NCBI GenBank assembly: GCA_000953735.1
Contig: LN554852.1
Coordinates: 1,871,846 to 1,935,845, forward strand
Source of the DNA: Moritella viscosa
GTDB taxonomy: Bacteria; Pseudomonadota; Gammaproteobacteria; Enterobacterales; Moritellaceae
Direction of reading: 5' to 3'
DNA: 64,000 nucleotides
This document shows positions 10,972-20,766 of this stretch, in pieces. Both the position numbers and the translations under genes were made by a program. Each line of letters opens with the position of its first letter. Position 1 is the stretch's first letter. The notes under the pieces are model-generated. The model made no database searches. It was not told where the DNA came from and worked only from the letters and a program-made list of their open reading frames with translations.

Positions 10972-11002
10972 TCAGTAATCAGTAATAAATGATTAATGAC
11001 TA

Positions 11003-11028
11003 AATGGGTGCTTCGGCGCCCATTTTTT
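11003..11028 (+). terminator. rho-independent terminator of aspC
   Basis: Stem AATGGGTGC / GCGCCCATT (one G-T pair) closed by a TTCG loop, followed by a T run. The rest of the gap up to 11321 is AT-rich and shows nothing I can name. Confidence 0.93.
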
Positions 11029-11321
11029 ATACATATTTTAGTTTGTAATTATACAATTTTGACCTTTTATATAAAGACTCATATGCTGATGTTTATTATG
11101 CTGATAAGTCTATTTTTTGGTTTATAGTGCTAAAAATATTACTGAAAGGCTTATAATTAAACGATTAATCTTTAATTTGTTGTTATTTATATATATTTAA
11201 ATTGCCTTTCCCTTTTCTAGCAATACTTTATATCAACAAAAATAATATATTTTGAATTAAAAGTTGTACCTAGATCACAAAACGTGTAAATTGCCGCAAT
11301 CTTTGTAATTTTGAGGCAATA

Positions 11322-12548
11322 ATGAGTAATAAACCACTGCAAATCCTATTAGCTGGCATCGGCATTAACTTAACTATCGGTATTCTATACGCATGGGGTG
11401 TTTTCACAGTCCCCCTAGCTGAAGCGTTGAACGTTGATGCATCAGATGTAAAAGCACCGTATAAAATTGCTGTTTTCACATTTGCTACTTGTTTACTTAT
11501 TGCTGGTATTTTACAAGACAAGATTGGTCCTCAAAAAGTGGCCATGCTTGGTGTGACTCTCGTTGGTCTTGGTCTTATTACTTCAGGTTACACTACGACT
11601 TTAGTAGAACTTGAATTTACCTTTGGCGGCATTGTAGGTGCCGGTATCGGTTTCTCATACGCATGTATTAGCCCAAGTGCGATGAAATGGTGGCCAAAAG
11701 GTAAAAAAGGTTTAGTGAGTGGTTTAACTGCAGGTGGTTTCGGACTTGCTTCTGTATACCTAGCACCATTATCTACAAGCCTTATCGAAAACTACGGTAT
11801 CTACGATACATTCAAAATTTTAGGTGCAGGCCTATTAGTAATCGCTATTCCACTGGCGTCTCTACTTGTTGCGCCTCCTGCAGGTTATGTTGCTGACGCA
11901 TCTGAAGCGAAAGCGGTTGCATCAAGTGATGATATCAATCTTAGCTGGCAACAAATGCTGAAAACGCCTCAATTTTACCAGTTATGGGTAATGTTCATGG
12001 TTTCGGCTGCTGCAGGTATCATGTTAATTGGTAGTATTGGTAATATCAGTAAATCAATTGGTCTGACATCAGAGCAAATTGCATTCAGTGTTGTTTTACT
12101 TGCTATCTTTAATACAGGTGGTCGTGTAGTTGGTGGTTTAATTTCTGATAAAATTGGCCGTGTAAATACACTTGCTTTAGTATTCATGCTTCAAGCGGGT
12201 AACATGGCATTCTTCACTACAATTACAACGCAAATGCCACTGATGGTTGCGATTGCAATTGGTGCGATGTCATACGGTGCACTATTAAGTGTATTCCCAA
12301 CAATTACTGCTGATAACTATGGCCTAAAAACCTACGGTACTAACTTCGGTATCCTTTATTCTTCATGGGGTGTATCTGGTTTCTTCGGTGGTTTCTTAGC
12401 AACTGTTGCTGGTTCAACTAACAATACTTATTTTGCTTTCGCTGCACTATTAGTAGCTGTTACTATAATTGCTTTCTTCACTAAACCAGTTGATAAAGCA
12501 GCTGTATTAGCGAAAGAAGGAAATAAATTAACAGCAGCTAAAGCTTAA
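11322..12548 (+). CDS. MFS transporter, oxalate:formate antiporter (OFA) type
   Basis: A 408-residue inner-membrane carrier with about 12 hydrophobic segments. The opening (GIGINLTIGILYAWGVF) and the motif-A-like loops (DKIGPQK near residue 67, and SDKIGRVN near residue 268) are typical of the OFA branch of the major facilitator superfamily. Substrates in this branch include oxalate, formate, lactate and pyruvate-like monocarboxylates; which applies here cannot be told. The start ATG has GAGG upstream. It stands alone and ends in a bidirectional terminator shared with the convergent gene. Confidence 0.9.
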   Translation: MSNKPLQILLAGIGINLTIGILYAWGVFTVPLAEALNVDASDVKAPYKIAVFTFATCLLIAGILQDKIGPQKVAMLGVTLVGLGLITSGYTTTLVELEFTFGGIVGAGIGFSYACISPSAMKWWPKGKKGLVSGLTAGGFGLASVYLAPLSTSLIENYGIYDTFKILGAGLLVIAIPLASLLVAPPAGYVADASEAKAVASSDDINLSWQQMLKTPQFYQLWVMFMVSAAAGIMLIGSIGNISKSIGLTSEQIAFSVVLLAIFNTGGRVVGGLISDKIGRVNTLALVFMLQAGNMAFFTTITTQMPLMVAIAIGAMSYGALLSVFPTITADNYGLKTYGTNFGILYSSWGVSGFFGGFLATVAGSTNNTYFAFAALLVAVTIIAFFTKPVDKAAVLAKEGNKLTAAKA

Positions 12549-12573
12549 TCATTAGCGCTTATTAATTTGTGTC

Positions 12574-12606
12574 AAAGGGATAGTTCAAGAAATTGACTAT
12601 CCCTTC
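12574..12606. terminator. bidirectional terminator between convergent genes
   Basis: Inverted repeat AAGGGATAGT... / ...ACTATCCCTT of about 12 bp at 12575-12605 lies between the OFA carrier and the outer-membrane protein gene. It has T-rich sequence on the plus strand side and could serve both genes. Confidence 0.8.
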
Positions 12607-12609
12607 TTG

Positions 12610-13092
12610 TTAAAAATGAACATTACCGCCTAAACTAAAATATTTCAGGTCTGCTTGAATAACGGTATAACCCGCTTCGATCGTGAATGCATCACCAAAC
12701 TCAATACCAAATAATATACCGCCAGAAAAACCATATTCTTCCCATTTTTTTGTGTCTGATTTCAGTGTCTCTTCTAAATAGCCAGCCCTTAATTTTGCAT
12801 AGTATGTACCAGGTGTGCGGTATGTCCCATAGATAGCGTATGACTCATATTCCAAATCAACACTGTTTTTATCCATATCGACAAAAGTACCTTCAAACTC
12901 TAAACCAAAGCCACTCTTTTGAATACCTACAAGAAAAGTAGCAGGTAACTTAGGATCGAGTTTGTCAAACGCAGTATATATATAACCTGTTTTAGCACCG
13001 AGGTAAAAGTCGACATCACCAGATGTTTTATCTTCAGCTGAGGCTGTTGCTATTGTTGCGAGTGATAAAATGAGAGGGGTTAATTTTTTCAT
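12610..13092 (-). CDS. small outer-membrane beta-barrel protein
   Basis: A 160-residue protein with a clear Sec signal peptide (residues 1-19, cleavage after ASA). The mature part alternates polar and aromatic residues in short strands (YLGAKTGYIYTAF, YYAKLRAGYLEE, AFTIEAGYTVIQA) and ends in Phe (GGNVHF), the usual barrel-assembly signal. Size suggests an 8-stranded OmpW/OmpA-transmembrane-like or porin-family barrel. Function unknown. AAGGA-like SD (ATCCTTG on the plus strand) precedes the start. Confidence 0.85.
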   Translation of the reverse strand: MKKLTPLILSLATIATASAEDKTSGDVDFYLGAKTGYIYTAFDKLDPKLPATFLVGIQKSGFGLEFEGTFVDMDKNSVDLEYESYAIYGTYRTPGTYYAKLRAGYLEETLKSDTKKWEEYGFSGGILFGIEFGDAFTIEAGYTVIQADLKYFSLGGNVHF

Positions 13093-13530
13093 CGTTTATC
13101 CTTGTTTTATATGAACTATGCCGTGTTTTTTTAATCATAGTTACAAGAATCAATTTCGCTATAATATAAGTTGTATATCAGTCTATTATCTAATAAATCA
13201 AACTATGTTAGTGATATTGATCCACTGCTTTGGGTGTTATTAAAGTTGATTTAGTAAGGAGAAAAGGTTGTTTTCCAATACAATCATTGGTGGTTTCACT
13301 TGAAGGTGGTTGAGGTGGGGCTAATCATCGTTTTATAACAAATTTTGTAGTAAAGGTTATGATTTTAATGTGGTTTTAAAATGCTTATTTAAGTCTGACT
13401 TAGTATTTAAAGTAGTGATTATTACTTTAAATACAATATCGATTAGAGTGTATTTACTATGTTATTATTCGAATATAGTAACGGATTTAATGAGTTGTCA
13501 TTAACGGTGAAATGATAACGGGAGGTGCTT
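13093..13530. other. intergenic region between divergent OMP gene and mrcB
   Basis: About 440 AT-rich bases that must hold two divergent promoters. I see no ORF, RNA or clear operator. Confidence 0.5.
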
Positions 13531-15792
13531 GTGAGTAAGAATGTAAAAGGTAGTGGTTTATGGTGGAAGTTATTACTAATCCCCGTATTTATCGGGTTAG
13601 CTGTAATGATTTATTTAGATATTATTATTCGTTCAACATTTGATGAAAATAAGTGGGCTGTACCATCGACTGTTTACGCACGTCCGCTCGAATTATACGA
13701 AGGCGCTGCTTTAACTGCGGCTGATTTAAAAACGGAACTCGGTTTATTAGGTTATAAATTTGTTGCTCGTCCGACTAAACTTGGGCAAGCAAATATACGA
13801 GGTAATCAGGTTCACATTTATACGCCCGGATTTCAATTTAGTGATGGCTTAGAGCCCCCACGTAATATTTCGTTGCTATTGAATGATGGCATGGTTGCTA
13901 AACTGGATACTGACGATGGTGTCGGTCTTTTACGATTAGAGCCAGTTGTTATTGGTGGCATTTATCCTGCGCATAATGAAGATAGACTGCTAGTACAGCT
14001 ATCTGAAGTACCAGAGTCGCTACAAGCAATGTTAGTGGCGGTTGAAGATGATAGCTTCTACGAACATTTTGGTATTTCTGTTCGTGGTATCGCCCGTGCA
14101 TTAGTGGCGAATATTAAACAAGGTGGTATTTCCCAAGGCGCGTCAACACTGACTCAGCAACTGGTTAAAAATTATTACCTGAGTTCTGAACGCACTTTTA
14201 GCCGAAAAGCACAAGAAGCATTGATGGCAATCTTACTTGAATTCCACTTTTCGAAGGAAAAGATTTTAGAAGGGTATATTAACGAAATTTATCTTGGTCA
14301 AGATGGTCCTCGTGCTATTCATGGCTTTGGTTTAGCGAGCCAGTATTACTTTAAAACACCACTTGCAGATTTACCTATCGATAAGCAAGCCTTATTGGTC
14401 GCATTAGTGCGTGGCGCAAGTTATTACAATCCTTGGCGAAACCCTGAACGTGCACTTAACCGTCGTGATTTAGTGCTAGATATTGCGGTTCGAGAAGGTC
14501 GTTTAGACAGTGAATTAGCGGCGACAGCTAAAGCGAAACCGTTAGGCATGGGTGAGCAAACTGCGAGTAGCACCAAGCGATTTCCTGCTTATCTTGATTT
14601 AGTTCGCCGCCAACTACAGCGAGACTATAAAGTTGAAGATTTAAGTGAGAATGGTTTATCTATTTTTACGCATTTTGATCCATTGGTACAGAGTAGTGCA
14701 GAGTCAAGTCTCACTAAATCCATTGCACGACATAAACGTAATGGCTTGAGTGCTAAACTTGAAGGTGCTGTGGTGATCACACGACCAAATACAGGCGCTG
14801 TTATTGCTATTGTTGGTGGTGCGAATGCGCGTTATGCTGGTTTTAATCGCGCCATAGATGCTAAGCGTCAAGTGGGCTCATTGATTAAACCTGCTGTGTA
14901 CCTGACAGCATTAGAACAGCCTGAAAAGTATAATCTGTCTACCTTGATCAGTGATGATGAATATAACCTAAACTTACCCAATGGGGATATTTGGTCACCT
15001 AAAAACTACGATAAGAAAGATCATGGTGATGTACTGTTATATAAAGCGCTTGCTAAGTCTTATAATCAAGCTACAGCACGCTTAGGCAATGAGATTGGCT
15101 TAGATAAGGTCATTAATACGATCCATGGTCTTGGTGTCGAACAACGTATAGCGGCTTTGCCATCGGTCACCTTAGGCGCAGTCGATATGACGCCATTAAC
15201 CGTTGCTCAAATGTATCAAACATTATCTGCGGATGGTTTCTATACACCTTTATTAGCTATTAATGCCGTTGTCGATCCAAAGGGTAATGTGTTGAAGCGT
15301 TATCCGTTAGCCGTTGATAAGCGCTTTGATGCTGGTTCTGTGTACATGCTGCGTCATGCGATGCAAGCTGTTACGCATGAAGGCTCGGGGAGAGCCCTCG
15401 AATGGTTGTTACCAAACTTTGAAGTCGCAGGTAAAACGGGAACAACGAATGATCTAAGAGACAGTTGGTTCGCAGGATTTTCTGGTGACATGATGGCCGT
15501 TGTATGGATGGGACGTGATGATAATGTGACGACTGGTTTAACAGGTTCTAGTGGGGCTTTGCGTGTTTGGGCTGACATTTTCCGCCAACGTTCAGCATTG
15601 CCGATTCAGAACTTGCCACCACAGAATATTACAGTCGGTTGGGTTGATCGTGATACTGGTCAAGGTAGCCAAGGTAGTTGTCTTAACTCGATCCCGCTGC
15701 CTTTTATGAGTGGTTATGAACCTGAAATTGAATTACGTTGTAATCAAGGGGTTAAGCGAGTGATTGAGTGGTTCCGTGATCTTGTCGAATAA
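13531..15792 (+). CDS. mrcB: penicillin-binding protein 1B, bifunctional peptidoglycan synthase
   Basis: A class A PBP of 753 residues that polymerises lipid II and cross-links peptides in the periplasm. Start: GTG 13531 with GGGAGG at 13519-13525; the upstream GTG at 13525 lies inside that SD and is rejected. Layout: one N-terminal membrane anchor, a UB2H-like region, glycosyltransferase family 51 with catalytic Glu172 in EDDSFYEHFG and the GASTLTQQLVKN motif, then the transpeptidase with nucleophile Ser450 (SLIK), SYN at 510 and KTGT at 635. The UB2H region implies use of an LpoB-like activator, and the adjacent TPR lipoprotein is a candidate partner by position only. Confidence 0.95.
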   Translation: MSKNVKGSGLWWKLLLIPVFIGLAVMIYLDIIIRSTFDENKWAVPSTVYARPLELYEGAALTAADLKTELGLLGYKFVARPTKLGQANIRGNQVHIYTPGFQFSDGLEPPRNISLLLNDGMVAKLDTDDGVGLLRLEPVVIGGIYPAHNEDRLLVQLSEVPESLQAMLVAVEDDSFYEHFGISVRGIARALVANIKQGGISQGASTLTQQLVKNYYLSSERTFSRKAQEALMAILLEFHFSKEKILEGYINEIYLGQDGPRAIHGFGLASQYYFKTPLADLPIDKQALLVALVRGASYYNPWRNPERALNRRDLVLDIAVREGRLDSELAATAKAKPLGMGEQTASSTKRFPAYLDLVRRQLQRDYKVEDLSENGLSIFTHFDPLVQSSAESSLTKSIARHKRNGLSAKLEGAVVITRPNTGAVIAIVGGANARYAGFNRAIDAKRQVGSLIKPAVYLTALEQPEKYNLSTLISDDEYNLNLPNGDIWSPKNYDKKDHGDVLLYKALAKSYNQATARLGNEIGLDKVINTIHGLGVEQRIAALPSVTLGAVDMTPLTVAQMYQTLSADGFYTPLLAINAVVDPKGNVLKRYPLAVDKRFDAGSVYMLRHAMQAVTHEGSGRALEWLLPNFEVAGKTGTTNDLRDSWFAGFSGDMMAVVWMGRDDNVTTGLTGSSGALRVWADIFRQRSALPIQNLPPQNITVGWVDRDTGQGSQGSCLNSIPLPFMSGYEPEIELRCNQGVKRVIEWFRDLVE

Positions 15793-15828
15793 TGCGATTT
15801 GTCATTAAACATTAATTTTGGAAGTAAC

Positions 15829-16290
15829 ATGAAAATAATAAAACGCGCGTGTCTGTTCGCACTGCCATTACTTTTAACGGCCTGCGGGACAATACCTACG
15901 TACAATTCCAATGGTACGCAAGTACAAGAGACGAATAATACTGTTCCAGTTTCGGGCGAACAAAGCAAACCGGAACCAAAAGCTAAGCCCAAACCAGCAT
16001 TGGTAGATGATACGGCTCAAGCACCTGCTGCGGTATTATCACTAATGAAACGTGCTGAAAAACAGGTAAATAGTGGTGATAATCGAGCTGCGATTGCATC
16101 ATTAGAGCGGGCTATCCGAATCGCGCCACGTTATCCTGAAACTTATTTCCGTTTAGGTGAGCGTTATTTTTATCAAGGTAATTATAAGCAAGCCCGCTCA
16201 TTGGCTGAAAAATCGATAACATTGGGTGCAGATTGGCTGTTACGTCGACAAGCAGAATCTTTAATTGAACGTGCTGCGGCATATTTATAA
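15829..16290 (+). CDS. TPR-containing lipoprotein downstream of mrcB
   Basis: A 153-residue lipoprotein: signal with lipobox LLLTAC (Cys at residue 19), a Pro/Lys/Glu-rich linker (residues about 45-65), and at least two tetratricopeptide repeats (AEKQVNSGDNRAAIASLERA and the following YPETYFRLGERYFYQGNY, each cited in part). Start ATG 15829 follows TTGGAAG; a frame beginning at 15799 would delay the signal peptide. Only 36 bases separate it from mrcB, so it is probably cotranscribed and may act with PBP1B. That link is inference. Confidence 0.85.
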   Translation: MKIIKRACLFALPLLLTACGTIPTYNSNGTQVQETNNTVPVSGEQSKPEPKAKPKPALVDDTAQAPAAVLSLMKRAEKQVNSGDNRAAIASLERAIRIAPRYPETYFRLGERYFYQGNYKQARSLAEKSITLGADWLLRRQAESLIERAAAYL

Positions 16291-16309
16291 TTTATAAATA
16301 GAGTAAAGA

Positions 16310-18187
16310 ATGGAAATCGAACTACTAGAAATTAAAAACTTTATTAGCCAGTATCAACCTTTTGATCAACTTCCTGAAGAAGCGTTAGAAGAAGTGGTTA
16401 AAAGTATTGAGATCTCATACTTCCGTGCAGATTCGATGATTATTGAGTATGGCGATAAGATCCATGACCTGTATTTTATTCGCAGTGGTGTGGTGGAAAT
16501 ATACCGCCGCAAAGGTGAATTATATAACCGCCTCGATCAAGGCGAAATATTTGGTCAGATGGGTTTATTAGCCAATAATAAAGTTCGACTTCCAGCAAAA
16601 GCGGTTAAAGACACGCTTGTTTATTGTATTCCTGAAGCGCTCTTCCATGATTTTTGTGAACGTTATGAAGCGTTTTCTGATTTCTCGGAAGTGGAAGGTA
16701 CGATTCGATTAAAGCAAGCTGTTGAAGATAATAACGATGATGCGAACTCATTAACTACCTCAAAAGTTAAAACATTATTGAGTCGAGACTTAGTAATGTT
16801 AAAAAATACGACATCAATTCAAGATGTTGCGAAGGTGATGGCGGAAGAGAGTGTGTCTGCAGCCTTGATTAATGATCCGACTATTGTTAATGAAGATGGC
16901 AGCAACTTTGTCGGTATTATCACTCAGCATGATTTATGTGCAAAAGTTATAGCGACGGGTCTGAGCGTTGATAACCCTGTTTCAGATGTAATGTCGACAG
17001 AGTTGATGTCACTCGATCATAATGCTTATGTCTCAGAAGCGATGTTGATGATGTTACGCTATAACGTCCATCATTTACCTATCTTAAAGAACAAGCAGCC
17101 TATTGGTCTTATTGAAGTCGCGGATATTATTCGTTATGAGTCACAAAATAGTTTGTTGTTGTCGGGCAGTATTTTCCAGCAACAAAATATTGAAGATCTT
17201 GTTTTACTCTCTAAACAGCTCAAAGATTGTTTTGTACGTATGGTCAATGAAGATGCGAATTCACATATGATTGGTAGCGCGATGTCCGAGATCGGTCGCA
17301 GTTTTAAACAGCGATTACTCGAACTTGCCGAAGAAGAATTAGGTCAGCCTCCAGTTCCTTATTGCTTTCTAGCTTTGGGCTCAATGGCACGTGATGAGCA
17401 ATTGATTGTAACAGACCAAGACAACGGTATTATTTTAGATAATAGTTATGATAATGAGAAGCACTGCGCATATTTTGAAAAATTATCTAAGTTTGTATGT
17501 GATGGATTAGCCGCTTGCGGCTATACCTATTGTACAGGCGATATTATGGCAACTAATCCTGAGTTTCGTAAAACTCAAGCTGAATGGGAAGATTGTTTTG
17601 CTGACTGGATTGATAACCCGAATCCACAAGCATTATTAAACTGTTCTATCTTCTTTGACTTAACAGGCGTGTATGGTCGGGTTAAATGGGCTGAGCAGCT
17701 AAATGCCTTTATTTTACGTCGCGCTAAGAAAAATAACCGATTCTTAGCTTGTTTAGCACGTAATGCATTAAACCGTACGCCGCCACTGGGTTTCTTCAAA
17801 AATTTTGTGATGGAGAAGGACGGGCGTCATAACAATTCAATTAACTTAAAACGTCGTGGTACAGCACCGCTGGCAGATTTAATTCGCGTACATGGACTGG
17901 CAATTGGCTCTCAATCGCAAAATTCATTTGAACGTTTGGAAGATATAATTGAAGCGGGCATTTTACCAGCATCAAAAGGACAGGACTTACAGCATGCGAT
18001 GGAGTTGATTTCCTTGGTTCGCTTACGTCACCAAGCGTTAGATGTGGAGTCGGAAATTGAACCGGATAATAATATTGAACCAGAAAATATGTCGGAGTTT
18101 GAGCGACGTAATCTTAAAGATGCCTTTTTAGTTTTAAGCAATGCGCAGAACTTTTTAAAATATCGTTATACCGCCAATAAAATGTAG
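16310..18187 (+). CDS. cNMP-binding / CBS / DUF294 putative nucleotidyltransferase
   Basis: A 625-residue cytoplasmic protein built of a cyclic-nucleotide-binding-like domain (about 20-130; the loop GEIFGQMGLL resembles the phosphate-binding cassette), two CBS motifs (about 150-275), a DUF294 GlnD-like nucleotidyltransferase domain with GSMARDEQ and DQDNG (about 355-380), and the DUF294 C-terminal helical domain. The family is conserved in marine gammaproteobacteria, usually next to a DnaQ-like exonuclease, as here. It probably senses an adenine nucleotide and modifies a partner protein, but no target is proven. Confidence 0.92.
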   Translation: MEIELLEIKNFISQYQPFDQLPEEALEEVVKSIEISYFRADSMIIEYGDKIHDLYFIRSGVVEIYRRKGELYNRLDQGEIFGQMGLLANNKVRLPAKAVKDTLVYCIPEALFHDFCERYEAFSDFSEVEGTIRLKQAVEDNNDDANSLTTSKVKTLLSRDLVMLKNTTSIQDVAKVMAEESVSAALINDPTIVNEDGSNFVGIITQHDLCAKVIATGLSVDNPVSDVMSTELMSLDHNAYVSEAMLMMLRYNVHHLPILKNKQPIGLIEVADIIRYESQNSLLLSGSIFQQQNIEDLVLLSKQLKDCFVRMVNEDANSHMIGSAMSEIGRSFKQRLLELAEEELGQPPVPYCFLALGSMARDEQLIVTDQDNGIILDNSYDNEKHCAYFEKLSKFVCDGLAACGYTYCTGDIMATNPEFRKTQAEWEDCFADWIDNPNPQALLNCSIFFDLTGVYGRVKWAEQLNAFILRRAKKNNRFLACLARNALNRTPPLGFFKNFVMEKDGRHNNSINLKRRGTAPLADLIRVHGLAIGSQSQNSFERLEDIIEAGILPASKGQDLQHAMELISLVRLRHQALDVESEIEPDNNIEPENMSEFERRNLKDAFLVLSNAQNFLKYRYTANKM

Positions 18188-18196
18188 GGGTTATTA

Positions 18197-18913
18197 ATGC
18201 ATAACTTTATCAATAAAGAGATTTTAAACTGGGGTGCGTTTTATAAAGTAAAGGTAGCCCAGAGTAAGGATGAACGTTTAAAGTCTTTTTACCGGACTGG
18301 CATGTATCATGATGAAACGAAGTTAAGTGATATTGATTTTGTCGCGTTAGATTTTGAAACGACAGGGCTGGATTCACAACAAAATAGCATTATTAGCATT
18401 GGCTTAGTGCCGTTTAATTTGAAACGTATTTTTTGTCGGCAAGCGCAGCATTGGTATATTGATCCAGAGGATAAATTACAAGAAAATTCCATTATTATTC
18501 ACGGTATTACCCATACAGATCTAAAAGGTGCGCCCGATTTGTTACGGATACTAGAGCCCGTATTAGAGGCATTAGCGGGAAAGGTTGTTGTGGTTCATTA
18601 CCGCCGTATTGAACGTGATTTTTTTGATAGTAATTTACGTAGTTTAATTAATGAAGGTATTGTGTTCCCTGTTGTTGATACTATGCAGATAGAAGCAGAT
18701 GTGCAAGATGCGCAAGCCAAGGGCTTTTTCAGTTTATTTAAACGTAAACGTCAGGACTCTATTCGTCTTGCAAATAGCCGATCTCGTTATCATTTACCTG
18801 TGTATCCACCACATGATGCGTTAACAGATGCGATTGCGACAGCTGAGTTATTACAAGCCCAGATTCATTATCACTTTTCGCCAGACACTCCGATTAAAAA
18901 TCTTTGGTTGTAA
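18197..18913 (+). CDS. DnaQ-like 3'-5' exonuclease (DEDDh)
   Basis: A 238-residue RNase-T/DnaQ-fold exonuclease. The Exo I motif VALDFETTGLD supplies the first Asp and Glu; IHGITHTDL and HYRRIERDF form Exo II; and PPHDALTDA is the DEDDh Exo III motif with catalytic His and Asp. It is shorter and different in context from chromosomal DnaQ, so it is not the replicative proofreading subunit. It starts nine bases after the DUF294 gene, with AGGGG upstream, so the two form an operon. Confidence 0.93.
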   Translation: MHNFINKEILNWGAFYKVKVAQSKDERLKSFYRTGMYHDETKLSDIDFVALDFETTGLDSQQNSIISIGLVPFNLKRIFCRQAQHWYIDPEDKLQENSIIIHGITHTDLKGAPDLLRILEPVLEALAGKVVVVHYRRIERDFFDSNLRSLINEGIVFPVVDTMQIEADVQDAQAKGFFSLFKRKRQDSIRLANSRSRYHLPVYPPHDALTDAIATAELLQAQIHYHFSPDTPIKNLWL

Positions 18914-18948
18914 ATAGTAGATAGTAGTTGTAACCAGTAAGCATTTAA

Positions 18949-18995
18949 AAAATAGTGCGTTAATATTTCATTATATTAACGCGCTATTTTGTTTT
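18949..18995. terminator. bidirectional terminator, exonuclease / tenA
   Basis: An 18-bp stem (18949-18966 with 18973-18990, one G-T pair) and a TTCATT loop, with T-rich sequence on both sides when read from either strand. It can end both the plus-strand operon and the thi operon. Confidence 0.93.
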
Positions 18996-19025
18996 ATTAG
19001 GCTCTGTTTTTATTTCTTATTTTAA

Positions 19026-19688
19026 CTAGGATACATCAAGTCCTTGCTGCCAAAATGCAATTTCCATACGAGTAGCCGTTCTAAATACATGTATTAGGTT
19101 ACGACCGCGTTGGCTATTTAGGTCGATTTCAGCCAGTAATTCATCAATATGCGATGTACCTTGTGCGACACCTTGTTGAAATTCATCACCACTATAGAGT
19201 TCAATCCAGCTTGCGAATGGATTATCGATTAGCTTGGTGTTTACATCTGCGGCTAGATTTCGGCCTATTTCGGCGTATCCGATTGAGCAAGGGGCAAGTG
19301 CAGCATAAAGGTCGACGATATCGCCAGCCATACCGGCATCAAGTACATAGCGTGTATAAGCAACGGTACCAAAATCTTCTGGCTCTGCTTCTAAATCTGA
19401 TTCAGTTAATCCCCAATTGCTACAGTAAGTAACGTGGTGACCAATTTCAGAATCGAGTAATGCATGCACACTTGGTAGTGCTTTACGCATATTCGCTAAG
19501 GTACGTGCTTTGTAAATCGCTAACGCGTAAGCACGGGCATATTGCTTAAGAAACAAGAAGTCCTGCTTAAGGTAATGTAAGTAACTCGGCTGTGCTAATG
19601 TTCCTTGCGCTAATTGTTGTACAAACGCATGTTGGGTATAGGCATTCCAATCTTCACGGCAGGCATTAATTAGATCTTGATGATTCAT
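19026..19688 (-). CDS. tenA: aminopyrimidine aminohydrolase / thiaminase II
   Basis: A 220-residue TenA-family enzyme that hydrolyses degraded thiamine pyrimidines (formylaminopyrimidine-derived aminopyrimidine) to hydroxymethylpyrimidine for salvage. Family marks: the opening W-x-AYTQHAFVQQLAQGTL, YLKQDFLFLKQYARAYA, and the catalytic Cys in APCSIGYAEIG, with the late Glu in YSGDEFQQGV. It is the last gene of the TPP-controlled operon, 31 bases after the binding-protein gene, which fits uptake of the pyrimidine followed by deamination and phosphorylation by ThiD. Confidence 0.95.
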   Translation of the reverse strand: MNHQDLINACREDWNAYTQHAFVQQLAQGTLAQPSYLHYLKQDFLFLKQYARAYALAIYKARTLANMRKALPSVHALLDSEIGHHVTYCSNWGLTESDLEAEPEDFGTVAYTRYVLDAGMAGDIVDLYAALAPCSIGYAEIGRNLAADVNTKLIDNPFASWIELYSGDEFQQGVAQGTSHIDELLAEIDLNSQRGRNLIHVFRTATRMEIAFWQQGLDVS

Positions 19689-19719
19689 TGTTTATGTATC
19701 CTAGTTTCTCGGCTATCTT

Positions 19720-20667
19720 CTACAGAGTTGGTACGTAATTTTGTGCTTTAGGTATTGTTTTGATGATCTTTTGTGAATACATGAATTCGGCATAATAGTC
19801 ATAACGTTTTAAATCAACCGCAGAAGGGCGTAGCGCGAAACGGGTTAGGGTATCGTTCCAGGCACGTTTATTTAGCTCGTTATTTAACGTGTCTGGTGCA
19901 TACGCGACAAACTCTTTCCATGATGCTTGTGGGTGATTAACAATGTAGGTCGTTGCTTGCTCTAGTGCTTTATTGAAGGCCTGGATAGCTGCTTTGTCGT
20001 AGGTATTGGCATTAGCAACAAATACTAGCTCGTCATAGGCTGGTATGCCGTGCTCTTCTGGGAAGAAGGCTTTTGCTTTAAAACCTTCAAGTTCAAGCTG
20101 GTTGGTTTCAAAATTGCGCAGACCACCCCAAATTGCATCTACTTTACCTGATGCAAGTGACGATGATAGTGCCCAGCCTACGTTAATGATCTGTACGTCA
20201 TCGTAGTTAACGCCGCCTGTTTTTAGCATAGTGCCGACAGTTGCTTCTTCGTTACCTGCAATCGCGATACCAATCTTTTTACCTTTTAAATCAGACATAT
20301 TATTAATTTTGTTATTGTCGAGTACCATCAAGGTATTGAGTGGTGTTGCAATCAAGGTCGCAGAACGGATTAGGGGTAAACCAGCCGCGACATCAATGGT
20401 TAAATTTGGTTGATATGTGATAGCTAGATCAATTTTATTTGCGGCGACAAGTTTTGGTGGCATGCTTGGGTCAGCAGGTTCTTGAATCACCACATTCACC
20501 CCTTGTTCTGCAAAGTAACCACGCTCTTTGGCAATAATAATAGGACCGTGATTCGGATTAACAAACCAATCTAGCATCAGTGTTAGGGTCTTCGTTTCAG
20601 CATGTGCATTTACCGATAACATAGCTGCTGTAAATACTGCGGCCTTGAATAAGATGTTGTTTTTCAT
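19720..20667 (-). CDS. thiY: ABC transporter substrate-binding protein for thiamine pyrimidine precursor
   Basis: A 315-residue periplasmic protein of the NMT1/THI5-like family, with a Sec signal peptide (residues 1-23, ending AHA). The opening motif LDWFVNPNHGPIIIAKERGYF and the later GKKIGIAIAGNEE are typical of ThiY, which binds formylaminopyrimidine; the first is cited here to mark the family. Upstream of its SD (AAAGGAC on the minus strand) is a run of heptanucleotide repeats. It works with the permease and ATPase encoded just upstream. Confidence 0.92.
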   Translation of the reverse strand: MKNNILFKAAVFTAAMLSVNAHAETKTLTLMLDWFVNPNHGPIIIAKERGYFAEQGVNVVIQEPADPSMPPKLVAANKIDLAITYQPNLTIDVAAGLPLIRSATLIATPLNTLMVLDNNKINNMSDLKGKKIGIAIAGNEEATVGTMLKTGGVNYDDVQIINVGWALSSSLASGKVDAIWGGLRNFETNQLELEGFKAKAFFPEEHGIPAYDELVFVANANTYDKAAIQAFNKALEQATTYIVNHPQASWKEFVAYAPDTLNNELNKRAWNDTLTRFALRPSAVDLKRYDYYAEFMYSQKIIKTIPKAQNYVPTL

Positions 20668-20676
20668 TAAATGTCC

Positions 20677-20710
20677 TTTTTGTTTTTTGTTTTTTGTTTT
20701 TTGTTTTTTC
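20677..20710 (-). repeat. heptanucleotide tandem repeat before thiY
   Basis: Five near-perfect copies of TTTTTTG on the plus strand (CAAAAAA on the coding strand) lie between the permease stop (20767) and the thiY start, ending directly at the thiY SD. Such repeats can change copy number by slippage, here altering only untranslated spacing. Confidence 0.85.
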
Positions 20711-20766
20711 GTTTTTATCGTGAGTTGCCATATGGGGATTAAGTTATTGTGATTAGCCGTAGCTAG

